Source: an uncultured Bacteroides sp.
GTDB taxonomy: Bacteria; Bacteroidota; Bacteroidia; Bacteroidales; UBA11471
Reading direction: 5' to 3'
Assembly (NCBI GenBank): GCA_905210875.1
Contig: CAJLYN010000008.1
Span: 1 to 27,103 of the forward strand
DNA length: 27,103 nucleotides
Shown here: positions 17,520 to 26,739 of the stretch, in pieces
Layout of the letters: each line of letters begins with the position of its first letter
Numbering within the stretch: position 1 is the stretch's first letter
Translations under genes and position numbers: made by a program
The notes under the pieces: model-generated
Told to the model about the DNA's origin: nothing
Seen by the model: the letters and a program-made list of their open reading frames with translations, nothing else
Database searches by the model: none

Positions 17520-18395
17520 ATGACTATGAAATTAACTGCTCGCGACATCTGGAACGAGGTAAAAGACTACACCATCATTACCTTGGGATTAATGTGTTAT
17601 ACCTTCGGGTGGACCGCCTTTCTCGTCTCCAATGAAATCATTACCGGAGGAGTTACAGGTCTTTCGGCACTTATCTTTTTCGGGACCAAAATACCTATTC
17701 CTGTATCATACTTTGCCATCAACGGCATTCTGCTCATCGCCGCCATTCGGGTTATCGGATGGCAATATTGCATACGTTCCATATTCGGAGTGATTATGAC
17801 CACCATTCAACTGTCGATATGGAGCTACTACATCAAAGAACCTCTTGTCAAGGACGAGCCTTTCATGTCGTGCATCATCGGTGGCATCATGCTCGGCGTA
17901 GGCATAGGATTGGCCTTCACCCGCAACGGCAGCACGGGAGGTACCGATATCATCGCCGCCATCATCAACAAATACAAGCCCATCACACTGGGCCGCAGCA
18001 TTCTCTACTGCGACTTGCTCATCATCTCTTCGTCCTACATTCTCTTCCACGACCTGGAAAAGATACTCTTCGGTTTCGTTGTACTGGCCGTTTCGACCTA
18101 TACCTGCGACCTGCTCATCAACGGTATCAGACAGTCGATACAGTTGCTTATCTTTTCGGAGAAATACGAAGAGATTGCCGACCACATCAATCGCGACATC
18201 AAGCGTGGAGTAACCATTCTCGACGGCATGGGCTGGTATTCGAAACAACCCAAGAAGGTCATCGTCGTGCTGGCCAAACGCACCGAGTCGACCAGCATCT
18301 TCCGCCTTGTAAAGCAGATAGACAGCCACGCCTTCATCTCGCAATCTAACGTCATCGGCGTCTACGGTGAAGGGTTCGACAAGATAAAAACATAA
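17520..18395 (+). CDS. YitT-family integral membrane protein with C-terminal DUF2179 domain
   Basis: 291 residues from ATG 17520 (MTMKLTARD); ATG 17526 is an alternative. About six hydrophobic helices occupy residues ~15-200 (for example YTIITLGLMCYTFGWTAFLV and MSCIIGGIMLGVGIGLAFT). The family signature NGSTGGTDIIAAIINKY is present between helices. The soluble C terminus (IQLLIFSEKYEEIADHI, RGVTILDGMGWYS, VIVVLAKR) is the DUF2179 domain. The family sits in the inner membrane; its transported substrate or role is not established. First gene of a likely operon: rdgB starts 53 bases later. Codon choice is less C-biased than in the neighbouring leuS or topA. Confidence 0.9.
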   Translation: MTMKLTARDIWNEVKDYTIITLGLMCYTFGWTAFLVSNEIITGGVTGLSALIFFGTKIPIPVSYFAINGILLIAAIRVIGWQYCIRSIFGVIMTTIQLSIWSYYIKEPLVKDEPFMSCIIGGIMLGVGIGLAFTRNGSTGGTDIIAAIINKYKPITLGRSILYCDLLIISSSYILFHDLEKILFGFVVLAVSTYTCDLLINGIRQSIQLLIFSEKYEEIADHINRDIKRGVTILDGMGWYSKQPKKVIVVLAKRTESTSIFRLVKQIDSHAFISQSNVIGVYGEGFDKIKT

Positions 18396-18448
18396 TCCGC
18401 AGAGACCCGCCCGGACAATAATCTGCGGTGCTTCACCGTTATAACGGT

Positions 18449-19030
18449 ATGAAACAACTTGTATTTGCCACCAACAACGCCCACAAGCTCGACGAAGTGC
18501 GAAACATTCTGGGCGACACGTTTGAAATACTCGGCATGGCGCAAATCGGCTGCCACGACGATATCGAAGAGACGGCCGACACCTTTGCCGGCAATGCCCT
18601 CATCAAGGCCCGTTACATCAAGGGAAAATACGGATACGACTGTTTTGCCGACGACTCCGGCCTCGAAATCGAGGCACTCGGAGGCGCTCCCGGCGTCTAT
18701 TCGGCCCGCTTTGCGGGAGAGGGGCACAACTCCGAAAAAAACATGGACAAGGTACTCTCGCTCATGCAGGGCAAGAGCAACCGCAACGCTCGCTTCTGCA
18801 CCGTCGTGGCCCTTGTCACGGGCGAGGGCGAATACACGTTCGAGGGCGAAATCAAAGGCGAAATTCTCGATGAACGCCGCGGAAAAGGAGGATTCGGCTA
18901 CGACCCCATCTTCCGCCCCGAAAACGAAACCCTCACCTTTGCCGAGATGGGCGACGACCGCAAAAACGCCATCAGCCACCGGGCGCGTGCCGTGAAGAAA
19001 CTGGCCGAATTTTTACTGAAAAACGCATGA
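18449..19030 (+). CDS. rdgB: Non-canonical purine NTP pyrophosphatase (RdgB/HAM1)
   Basis: 193 residues from ATG 18449 ([17 protein letters not shown]); the frame is open further upstream but the family starts here. The substrate/phosphate-binding TNNAHK motif is at residues 8-13 and the metal-binding [12 protein letters not shown] follows (Asp68-Asp69), then [12 protein letters not shown] and the late GFGYDPIF and [10 protein letters not shown] blocks. It hydrolyses ITP, dITP and XTP to monophosphates, which keeps deaminated purines out of DNA and RNA. Its stop overlaps the next ATG (ATGA), so it is translationally coupled to porZ. Confidence 0.97.
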   Translation: MKQLVFATNNAHKLDEVRNILGDTFEILGMAQIGCHDDIEETADTFAGNALIKARYIKGKYGYDCFADDSGLEIEALGGAPGVYSARFAGEGHNSEKNMDKVLSLMQGKSNRNARFCTVVALVTGEGEYTFEGEIKGEILDERRGKGGFGYDPIFRPENETLTFAEMGDDRKNAISHRARAVKKLAEFLLKNA

Positions 19031-21342
19031 AAAGATTTTTCGTTCTCCTCCTGCTGTCGTGGTACATAGGTACACTCACTACGCAGGCCTTACAGCCGGT
19101 GGGAGAGTGGGAGATATATGCCTCTTTCCGTGTACCCAAACAGATATGCGAAGGGTCTGAAAAAATATTTTTCCTTGCCGACAACTCCCTCTTCTCCTAC
19201 GGGAAAACCGACCGGGAGGTGAGAGAGCTTTCGCGGCTGAACATCTTGTCGGACAACCGCATCGCCCGCATCGCCTCACAAGACGAGAACGACCTGCTGG
19301 TCGTCGTCTACGACAACAGCAACATCGACCTCGTCGACATGAGCAGCGAGAGATGCTACAACCTGCCCTACATCAAGAACGCCTCTCTCACGGCCAAGGG
19401 CATCAACGACATATCGTTTGCGGGCGACGAGACCTACCTGGCCACCGACTTCGGTATCGTGGTGCTCAACAACAGCAAGAAAGAGGTAAAGACCACCTAC
19501 ACTTTCAACGAGAAAATCACCTCGGCGGCCCGCCAGGGCGACTACCTCTACTGCATGCGTGCCGACTACTCTCTGTACCGCTGCCCGGCCGACGGCATAC
19601 CCTACGACATCAACAGCTGGGAAAAACTCAACAACTCCTACATCACGCAGTTGCGCCCCTTCGCCGACGGCCTGCTCATGCTGCACCAGAACAACAATCT
19701 CTACTACCGCGACAACGAAGGAAATACCTCGTTGCTGCTTGCCGACAACCTTACGAAGAAAATAGAGACCCACGACAGCCGGCTGCTCATATACACCATC
19801 GACAACGAAGTGCTTCTCTACGACGAAAACCGGCAACTTACCGGCCGGCTCCGGCTCGAAGAGGCCGGCTATACTCCCGCCGACGTTGCCGCCGCAAACA
19901 ACCAGAACCGCCTGTGGATAATCGGCACCGAATCGGTAACCGCCCTTTTATACGACGGCGCATCATCTACCCTCACACAGGAAGTAGACATACCTTGCGA
20001 CGCTTACCAGAAAATCTACAACCCCTTCTCCCTCACCATCGACAACGGTCGTCTCTATGTAGCCACGGCCGGTGTAGGCTACCTCAACGACGAACAGGAT
20101 ATCGACGGGTACATCTCCATACTTGAAAACGGAAAATGGACCAACATTCTCCCCGACGGCATACCCACCACGAAACACCCCGACTATACCTGGGGCAACC
20201 TCTACAACATCACCGTCGATCCCGACGACAAGAACACCTTCTATGTAGGTACATGGTTTGAAGGGCTCTACCGTTTCAAAAACAACCGTTACGACACCCA
20301 TTGGAACGACGAGAACAGCACCATAGGCAACGCCTCGGACTGGGCCTGGAAGGCCGGATACACGGCCTTCGACAAGGAGAAGAAACTCTACGTCCTTACC
20401 TTCAACACCGAGAGCGGACTTTCGGTCATGCGCCGCAACGAGACCTGGTATCGGCTCAACTACGACGAACTGAAAAACCAGCGCAACCTGAGCCAGATAC
20501 TCATACCCCAAAAATCATCGGCCAAATGGGTGGTGTGCCCCGCCTACAACTCGTTTATCTTTGCCTTCAACGAAAACGGAACCGAAGATATCGCCGACGA
20601 CCAGACCCGCAAATTCACCACTTTTACCGACCAGAACGGCGAGAGCATCGACGGAAACATCTTCTACGACATGGCCGAAGACCGCCAAGGACAACTGTGG
20701 ATAGCCACCAACCGCGGCCCCATCGTCATTACGCGACCCGACAATTTCGCCAGCAGCAGCTTCACCTGCAACCGCATAAAGATAGCCCGTAACGATGGTA
20801 CCAATCTGGCCGACTATCTGCTCAACGACGAAACCATACAAACCATCGCCATCGACGGCGCCGACCGCAAATGGTTCGGCACCCGCAACTCGGGAGCCTA
20901 CCTCATATCGAAAGACGGACAGGAAACCATCTATCACTTCACGGCCGACAATTCGCCCCTTCCCTCGGACAACATCTACGACATTGCCGTACACCCCGAG
21001 ACCGGCGAAGTATTCTTTGCCACCGAAGGGGGTCTCGTCTCTTTCCGTGCCGAAGCCACCGAACCGAAAGAGAACTACTCCGACGTCTACGTTTTCCCCA
21101 ACCCCGTGCGGCCCAACTACGAGGGCAACATCACCATTACCGGCTTGCAGGAAAACTCACTGGTGAAGATTACCGACACGGCAGGCAACCTCATCTACCA
21201 GAACTTCTCGACCGGCGGACAACTCGTGTGGAACGGGCTCACCCGCAGCGGTGACCGTCTGCACAGCGGCATCTACCTGGTCTTTGCCTCGGTCGATAAT
21301 GGAGGAGAAGGGGTAGTGGCCAAATTTGCCGTCGTGCGATAA
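19027..21342 (+). CDS. porZ: PorZ-like type IX secretion system component with beta-propellers and CTD
   Basis: 771 residues, close to the known P. gingivalis PorZ length. Signal peptide [21 protein letters not shown]. The main body is propeller-like repeats with the pattern of PorZ and two-component-regulator propellers ([65 protein letters not shown]). Residues ~686-771 form a C-terminal immunoglobulin-like domain ([38 protein letters not shown]) of the T9SS sorting type. PorZ is a surface part of the attachment complex that, with PorU, fixes T9SS cargo to A-LPS. No other T9SS gene is in the window, so a full system is inferred. Last gene of the operon, converging on the epimerase gene. Confidence 0.85.
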   Translation: MKRFFVLLLLSWYIGTLTTQALQPVGEWEIYASFRVPKQICEGSEKIFFLADNSLFSYGKTDREVRELSRLNILSDNRIARIASQDENDLLVVVYDNSNIDLVDMSSERCYNLPYIKNASLTAKGINDISFAGDETYLATDFGIVVLNNSKKEVKTTYTFNEKITSAARQGDYLYCMRADYSLYRCPADGIPYDINSWEKLNNSYITQLRPFADGLLMLHQNNNLYYRDNEGNTSLLLADNLTKKIETHDSRLLIYTIDNEVLLYDENRQLTGRLRLEEAGYTPADVAAANNQNRLWIIGTESVTALLYDGASSTLTQEVDIPCDAYQKIYNPFSLTIDNGRLYVATAGVGYLNDEQDIDGYISILENGKWTNILPDGIPTTKHPDYTWGNLYNITVDPDDKNTFYVGTWFEGLYRFKNNRYDTHWNDENSTIGNASDWAWKAGYTAFDKEKKLYVLTFNTESGLSVMRRNETWYRLNYDELKNQRNLSQILIPQKSSAKWVVCPAYNSFIFAFNENGTEDIADDQTRKFTTFTDQNGESIDGNIFYDMAEDRQGQLWIATNRGPIVITRPDNFASSSFTCNRIKIARNDGTNLADYLLNDETIQTIAIDGADRKWFGTRNSGAYLISKDGQETIYHFTADNSPLPSDNIYDIAVHPETGEVFFATEGGLVSFRAEATEPKENYSDVYVFPNPVRPNYEGNITITGLQENSLVKITDTAGNLIYQNFSTGGQLVWNGLTRSGDRLHSGIYLVFASVDNGGEGVVAKFAVVR

Positions 21343-21391
21343 AACATCGCCCGGGCACAAACTCCCTGTAAAAAATTTTTCCGAAAAAAAG

Positions 21392-22408
21392 TCAGAGCCA
21401 ACCTTCGCGCCTGTACCAGGCTACGGCTTCGGCCACACCACGTTCGAGCGGATAGTCGGGCACAAACCCCAGTTCCTCCCGCGCCGCCGTCGTGTCGCAC
21501 ACCCAGTTGCGCTGTTTCATGATGCGGTACTTGTCGCGATTGAGCGTACTCGATGTGCCAAATATACCTGCCAGAAAACCTGCCGCATAGCAGACGGCCT
21601 TCAACAGAAAGAGCGGCACACGCACCGGCACGACCACCCTTCGGTGCAACTCGCGCGCCACATAACGGCGAAACTGCGACGAGGTGTACACTCCGCCGTC
21701 GGAGAGGAAATAGCCGCGACGCTTTACCCCCTTGTCGACGGCCAGGAAAACCGCCTTCACCAAATCCTTGACATAGATAAACGTGAGCAGCTGGCGGCGG
21801 TATCCCACCGAAAAGTCAAAGCCCGCCTTGATACTCTTCATCATCAGGTAATAATCTCTCTCGCGAGGACCGTAGACCCCCGTAGGGCGCATAAACACAT
21901 AGGGAAAATCGGGCAGTGACTGCAAAAACCGTTCGGCTTTGAGCTTGCTGCGGCCATACAGGGTATCGGGGTGAGGCTCGTCGTCGGGACGTATCGGCGT
22001 GTAACGACGCTCGTCGCCGGCCCCCCAGGCACCGAGGCTGCTCATCAATATGAACTGGTCGGGAACGGTGCCAGTCTCTACCAATGCCTCCGAAAAATTC
22101 TTGACATACCCATAGTTGATGCGTTCAAAATCGGCACTGTCGCGGCACTTGGTTACCCCCAGGTTGTGAACAATGATGTCCCAGCGACGCCCATCACCGA
22201 AAGTCTCACTTTCGGTAAGCTGGCTCTTCAACTTGGCCTTGTCGGCAAAAGCAAGGTCGACAAAATGTATGCGCTCATCGGTAAGGTAGGCCCGGCTGGT
22301 CGAGGCACGCACCCCCGCCCAGGTCTCATATCCGCGGCGCAAGGCCTCCTCTACGATAAAACCGCCTATGAAACCACCGGCACCGGTTATCAGAATACGT
22401 TTCGGCAT
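21392..22408 (-). CDS. NAD(P)-dependent epimerase/dehydratase (extended SDR)
   Basis: 338 residues. N-terminal Rossmann motif GAGGFIGG (Gly9-Gly16) binds the cofactor; the active-site Ser region LMSSLGAWG (Ser123/124) and YGRSK (Tyr151, Lys155) complete the SDR catalytic set. The RPTGVYGPRERDY block is typical of nucleotide-sugar epimerases and related reductases. A hydrophobic stretch near residues 255-280 (VPLFLLKAVCYAAGFLAGIFG) may touch the membrane or line a lipophilic substrate site. The substrate cannot be named from sequence. Convergent with porZ; only about 50 bases separate them and I see no strong hairpin there. No clear -7 box was found upstream on the minus strand. Confidence 0.9.
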   Translation of the reverse strand: MPKRILITGAGGFIGGFIVEEALRRGYETWAGVRASTSRAYLTDERIHFVDLAFADKAKLKSQLTESETFGDGRRWDIIVHNLGVTKCRDSADFERINYGYVKNFSEALVETGTVPDQFILMSSLGAWGAGDERRYTPIRPDDEPHPDTLYGRSKLKAERFLQSLPDFPYVFMRPTGVYGPRERDYYLMMKSIKAGFDFSVGYRRQLLTFIYVKDLVKAVFLAVDKGVKRRGYFLSDGGVYTSSQFRRYVARELHRRVVVPVRVPLFLLKAVCYAAGFLAGIFGTSSTLNRDKYRIMKQRNWVCDTTAAREELGFVPDYPLERGVAEAVAWYRREGWL

Positions 22409-22688
22409 GGCAAAAATGGTAAGAATAACGGGCTTTAAAATTACGACGATTTATCGGTTTTACCTCTGCACTCTCTCTATTTTTACACTTTTAGAGCCAT
22501 AAATAAGAATATACGATGATTATTACCATCTTTTAAAAAGATAAATGGCTTACTTTTCCTATCTTTGCTCGCGCGATGACAGAGAGCAACAGGGCAGGAG
22601 GAGTGATATACACATCTTTCTGTTTCTCCTTCTTGTTTTCTGTGAGATCGGTTATAAATCGTAATATACGTTATTTCATCATATCATC
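22409..22688. other. Divergent AT-rich regulatory region between epimerase and DUF2723 genes
   Basis: 280 bases without a gene. It holds a perfect palindrome ATCTTTT-A-AAAAGAT at 22528-22542, a -7 element at 22560-22567 for the rightward gene, and an unusually long leader of about 115 bases before the ATG at 22689. The palindrome sits 18-32 bases upstream of the -7 element, overlapping the expected -33 zone, so it could be an operator. An AGCCAT/ATGGCT pair (22495-22500, 22545-22550) flanks it. Confidence 0.45.
22560..22567 (+). promoter_or_regulatory. Bacteroidota -7 promoter element (TATCTTTG) for the DUF2723 gene
   Basis: Exact TAnnTTTG match. Transcription would begin near 22574, leaving a leader of about 115 bases with pyrimidine-rich tracts (TTTCTGTTTCTCCTTCTTG) before the ATG at 22689. 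Confidence 0.6.
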
Positions 22689-22736
22689 ATGAAACAATAC
22701 CAACTATTGAACAACATTTGCGGCTGGGCTTTGTGA
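22689..22736 (+). other. Native N-terminal segment of the DUF2723 protein, out of frame
   Basis: ATG 22689 encodes MKQYQLLNNICGW, which resembles the usual start of DUF2723 proteins, then runs into TGA at 22734-22736. The matching continuation (FVIAAVTYILTLEPTASFWD) is in the next frame from 22730. Adding one base (or four) after TGG at 22725-22727 restores a continuous protein. Confidence 0.8.
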
Positions 22737-25700
22737 TTGCCGCCGTAACGTATATCCTTACGCTCGAACCGACGGCGAGCTTCTGGGATTGCGGTGAATT
22801 CATTTCGTCGGCTTACAAACTCGAAGTGGGACACCCGCCGGGAAACCCCATCTTCATGCTTACCGGACGCTTCTTTGCCAACTTTGCTTCCGACCCCTCG
22901 CAGGTAGCCTACATGATAAACCTCATGTCGGGCCTGTTCAGTGCCGCCACCATACTGCTGCTCTTCTGGACCATTACTCACCTTACCCGCAGGATTCTCG
23001 TGAGAGACAATAGCGAAATGACACTCGCCCAGATGATTGTCATTCTCGGTTGCGGTGCCGTAGGTGCATTGGCCTACGCATGGAGCGACACCTTCTGGTT
23101 TTCGGCCGTCGAAGGCGAAGTATATGCCTACTCGTCGTTCTGTACGGCACTGGTATTCTGGCTCATACTCAAATGGGAAGATGTAGCCGACCGTCCACAC
23201 TCCGACCGCTACATCATACTCATCGCCTATATCATAGGCATATCCATCGCCGTGCACCTGCTCAACCTGCTTACCATACCTGCACTGGTGCTGGTCTATT
23301 ACTTTCACAAATTTCCCACCCCTACCACAAAAGGGGCATTCACGGCATTGCTGCTCTCTTTCGCTGTCATCGTGTTCCTGCTCTATGGTCTTGTTCCGGG
23401 ATTTGTAAAAGTAGCCGGCTGGGCCGAACTCCTCTGCGTCAACGTGCTCGGCATGCCTTTCAATTCGGGTGTCATCGTCTACTTCTTCCTGGTGATAGGC
23501 TGTATTTCTTGGAGTATCTTCGAGACCTACAAGCAGACCAGCCTCAACCGGCTGCGCCTGTCGTTCCTCATCAGTATCATATTGGTAGGAATGCCCTTTA
23601 TCAGCAGTAAAATCTATATCGGCATTCTTATTTCTGCGGCACTGGCCATATTTCTTTTCTACAAGAAACAGTTGCCCGTGCGACTGCTCAACATGATACT
23701 GGTATCGGTACTGGTCATCTTCATCGGCTACTCCTCTTACGCACTCATCGTCATACGTTCGTCGGCCAACACGCCGATGGATCAGAACTCGCCCGAAGAT
23801 ATCTTTGCCCTGGGCAGCTACCTCAACCGTGAGCAGTACGGCGACCGTCCGCTCTTCTACGGACAGACCTTCGTGGCCGATGTTGAACGCAAAGACGGCG
23901 CTCCTCTCTATGAAGAGGGAGCAGCGGTATGGGCCCGTGTGATAAAAACATCGGAAGACGAACCTGACCGCTACGAAATCATCGACCACAAACGCAACTA
24001 CATCTACACACCCGAGCTCTGCATGTTCTTCCCCCGCATGTACAGTCCCGACAGCCGCCACATCGGCGCCTACAAGGAGTGGTCGGGCTTCAAGGGCAAA
24101 CCGGTGAAGGTAAACGGCCGCACCGTGCGTAAACCCACCTTCGTCGAGAATATGCGTTTCTTCATCGACTATCAGGTAAACTTCATGTACTGGCGATACT
24201 TCTTGTGGAACTTTGCCGGCCGACAGAACGATATTCAGGGCCATGGCGATACAGCCTACGGCAACTGGATTACCGGTTTCAATTTCATCGACAATTTCCT
24301 GGTGGGCGACCAGACACTTCTTCCTACCGACCTGAAAGAAAACAAGGGTCGCAACGTATTCTTCATGTTGCCTCTGCTGCTGGGTATATTGGGCATTTTG
24401 TTCCAACTTTATTCAGGAAAAAAAGGTATAGAAAGTTTCTGGGTAGTCTTCTTCCTCTTCTTCATGACGGGACTGGCCATCGTCATCTACCTCAACCAGA
24501 CACCTTACCAACCCCGTGAGCGAGACTATGCCTATGCCGGCTCGTTCTACGCCTTTGCCATCTGGATAGGTATCGGCGTAGCAGCCATATACAAGCTGCT
24601 TTCTAAAAAAATCAACCCCGTGGTTGCAGCTTCCATCGCCACCGTCGTATCGCTGGCCGTACCGGTGCAGATGGTAAGCCAGACCTGGGACGACCACGAC
24701 CGCTCGGGCCGCTATGCCTGCCGTGACTTCGGTAAGAACTACCTCACTTCTGTCGATGAGAACGGTATCATCTTCACTAACGGCGACAACGATACCTTCC
24801 CCTTGTGGTATGCCCAGGAGACCGAAGGATACCGCACCGACGTGCGCGTGTGCAACCTCTCTTACCTGCAAACCGACTGGTATGTGTCGCAAATGAAATC
24901 GCAGGCCTATGAGTCGGATCCGCTGCCCATCTCCATGGAAGAGTACCAATACGGAAACAAAAAACGCGAATATGCCTACATAATCGAACGCGTAAACTAT
25001 CCCATATCGGTAAAAATGGCCATGGAATATTTCCTTTCCGATGATAAGAACACCAAATACATTCCCGGATACGGAAATATAAACTATCTACCCTCCGGCG
25101 AACTTTACATCGACATCGATAAGGAGAAAATCAAAAAGTCGGGCATCGTACCAGCCGGTTACGAAGACAAGATAGTCGACCGCATAAATCTCTCGCTCTC
25201 CGATAAGAGCACCCTCATGCTCAACGAACTGGCTATTATCGACATGCTCAGTACCAATGCCGAGCAGGGCTGGAAACGACCCATCTATTTTGCCTCGACC
25301 GTAGATCCTTCGCTCTTTACCGAGACCGACAAATACTTCATGCGCACCGGCATGGCCTACAAAATCGTTCCTGTCGAGCTCTCCAATGTCTCGGGACGTT
25401 ACCAGGTCGATACCGACGAAATGTACGACAACGTCATGAACAAGTTTGCCTGGGGCGGTATGGATGTCAACCCCGACGTCTACTTCGACGAGACCATTCG
25501 ACGCATGTGCTACTCCTACCGCATCATGTTCATCGATCTCATCGACCAGCTGATATTGGAGGGTAAAAAAGAGAAAGCGCTGAAAGCTCTCGACTACTGT
25601 ATGGAAAAGATACCCGACAGTGTCGTGCCTCACAACTACATCTCCCTGCAACTGGCCATGGACTACTACTTCCTGGGCGAGAACGAAAAGGGAAAAGAGT

Positions 25701-25939
25701 TGCTTACCAAAATTGCCGACAGTGCCCTTGAATATGTCATGTGGATAAACTCGCTCAGCGAAAACAAAAAACGTTCGGTAATGCGTGATTACACCTACAA
25801 CGAAAGAGCTCTCGTCGAACAGGCCATTCCCACCTTCTACCGCTTCGGCGATGAAGAGAGCGGAAAAAAATACCTCGAAATGGCAGCTCTGGCCGGTGTC
25901 AACATCAACCGCTATCTGAAAACCGATACTTTGAGATAA
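22718..25939 (+). CDS. DUF2723-family multi-pass glycosyltransferase (GT-C type), start frameshifted
   Basis: 1073 residues as an open frame from TTG 22718; the true start is probably ATG 22689 in another frame. The first hydrophobic helix is followed by EPTASFWDCGEF, the loop with acidic residues (Asp codon 22787, Glu codon 22796) expected of GT-C enzymes using lipid-linked sugars. About a dozen hydrophobic helices span the first half and middle. The soluble C-terminal half has the family block TNGDNDTFPLWYAQE and ends in TPR-like helices. The human DUF2723 protein TMEM260 is a protein O-mannosyltransferase, so a role in protein O-glycosylation at the inner membrane is a fair inference; Bacteroidota are known for general O-glycosylation of exported proteins. 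Own promoter and terminator, single gene. Confidence 0.85.
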   Translation: MRLGFVIAAVTYILTLEPTASFWDCGEFISSAYKLEVGHPPGNPIFMLTGRFFANFASDPSQVAYMINLMSGLFSAATILLLFWTITHLTRRILVRDNSEMTLAQMIVILGCGAVGALAYAWSDTFWFSAVEGEVYAYSSFCTALVFWLILKWEDVADRPHSDRYIILIAYIIGISIAVHLLNLLTIPALVLVYYFHKFPTPTTKGAFTALLLSFAVIVFLLYGLVPGFVKVAGWAELLCVNVLGMPFNSGVIVYFFLVIGCISWSIFETYKQTSLNRLRLSFLISIILVGMPFISSKIYIGILISAALAIFLFYKKQLPVRLLNMILVSVLVIFIGYSSYALIVIRSSANTPMDQNSPEDIFALGSYLNREQYGDRPLFYGQTFVADVERKDGAPLYEEGAAVWARVIKTSEDEPDRYEIIDHKRNYIYTPELCMFFPRMYSPDSRHIGAYKEWSGFKGKPVKVNGRTVRKPTFVENMRFFIDYQVNFMYWRYFLWNFAGRQNDIQGHGDTAYGNWITGFNFIDNFLVGDQTLLPTDLKENKGRNVFFMLPLLLGILGILFQLYSGKKGIESFWVVFFLFFMTGLAIVIYLNQTPYQPRERDYAYAGSFYAFAIWIGIGVAAIYKLLSKKINPVVAASIATVVSLAVPVQMVSQTWDDHDRSGRYACRDFGKNYLTSVDENGIIFTNGDNDTFPLWYAQETEGYRTDVRVCNLSYLQTDWYVSQMKSQAYESDPLPISMEEYQYGNKKREYAYIIERVNYPISVKMAMEYFLSDDKNTKYIPGYGNINYLPSGELYIDIDKEKIKKSGIVPAGYEDKIVDRINLSLSDKSTLMLNELAIIDMLSTNAEQGWKRPIYFASTVDPSLFTETDKYFMRTGMAYKIVPVELSNVSGRYQVDTDEMYDNVMNKFAWGGMDVNPDVYFDETIRRMCYSYRIMFIDLIDQLILEGKKEKALKALDYCMEKIPDSVVPHNYISLQLAMDYYFLGENEKGKELLTKIADSALEYVMWINSLSENKKRSVMRDYTYNERALVEQAIPTFYRFGDEESGKKYLEMAALAGVNINRYLKTDTLR

Positions 25940-25961
25940 ACCTCACAACCCTCTATATCGT

Positions 25962-25996
25962 AAAAAAGCTCTGCCTTTCCGGGCAGAGCTTTTTTT
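25962..25996 (+). terminator. Intrinsic terminator after the DUF2723 gene
   Basis: AAAAAAGCTCTGCC (25962-25975) pairs with GGCAGAGC plus TTTTTT (25982-25995) around a 6-base loop. The 8-bp GC-rich core extends by A-T pairs into a T-tract, 22 bases after the stop. It can work in both directions. Confidence 0.9.
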
Positions 25997-26068
25997 ACAG
26001 ACTCCATGCAGCATAACGCCATCAAACCGCATCTACTCCTTATGTAAACCTACACACTGTAACACGTC

Positions 26069-26677
26069 ATGTTTATAGAACGTCCCCCGCTTTTCTACCG
26101 CATGCTCTTTCCCGAAACGATATGGAGACTGCCGTGCAAGGAAAAGACCATATATCTCACCTTCGACGACGGGCCGGTGCCCGAAATCACCCCCTGGGTA
26201 CTCAACCTGCTCGACTACTACGATGTGAAGGCCACCTTCTTCTGCGTAGGCGAAAATGTGGCCCGCAACACCGAACTCTATGCCGAGATTCTCAAACGCG
26301 GACACCACACCGGCAACCACACCATGAATCACATTCAGGGCATGAAATATTCCATCAAGGATTACGTGCGCAATGTCGATGCCGCCAACGAACTGATACG
26401 TAGTGCGCTGTTCCGCCCGCCTCACGGACACATGTGTTTCGGCCAGGCTCACGAACTGCGACAGAAATACAAAATCATCATGTGGGACGTGGTTACCCGC
26501 GATTACAGCAAAAAACTGAGCGGCGAACAGGTTTTCAACAACGTGAAGAAATATACCCGCAACGGTTCCATCATCGTCTTTCACGACTCGTTGAAAGGAC
26601 AGAAAAACCTGCGCTACGCCCTGCCCAAATCCATCGAATGGATAAAGAGCCAGGGCTACGCTTTCGGACTTTTATAG
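26069..26677 (+). CDS. Polysaccharide deacetylase family protein (NodB homology, CE4)
   Basis: 202 residues. Motif 1 TFDDGP (residues 31-36; Asp33-Asp34 give the catalytic base and metal ligand), motif 2 HHTGNHTMNH with His84 and His88 as metal ligands, motif 3 RPPHGH (116-121; most homologues have Tyr, Phe or Trp after the Pro), and a late VFHDS with the conserved His. The fold spans nearly the whole protein. These enzymes remove N- or O-acetyl groups from polysaccharides such as peptidoglycan or surface glycans. No signal peptide or membrane helix is visible, so it would be cytosolic unless the start lies elsewhere. No clear -7 promoter was found in the 130-base gap before it. Confidence 0.93.
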   Translation: MFIERPPLFYRMLFPETIWRLPCKEKTIYLTFDDGPVPEITPWVLNLLDYYDVKATFFCVGENVARNTELYAEILKRGHHTGNHTMNHIQGMKYSIKDYVRNVDAANELIRSALFRPPHGHMCFGQAHELRQKYKIIMWDVVTRDYSKKLSGEQVFNNVKKYTRNGSIIVFHDSLKGQKNLRYALPKSIEWIKSQGYAFGLL

Positions 26678-26739
26678 TTAAAGATAAGCCTTCTCTATAA
26701 AAAATAGAAAGACTTACTATAAATGTGGATATTCTTGTA

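Noticed and set aside
21343..21391. Possible terminator (GCCCGGGC and A6T5) between porZ and the epimerase gene
   Set aside because: The GC palindrome has no loop and the A/T run is not preceded by a stable stem, so no terminator is claimed.
22679..24406. 575-codon open frame antisense to the DUF2723 gene
   Set aside because: Low-complexity His/Gln/Glu/Val-rich shadow of the true coding strand.
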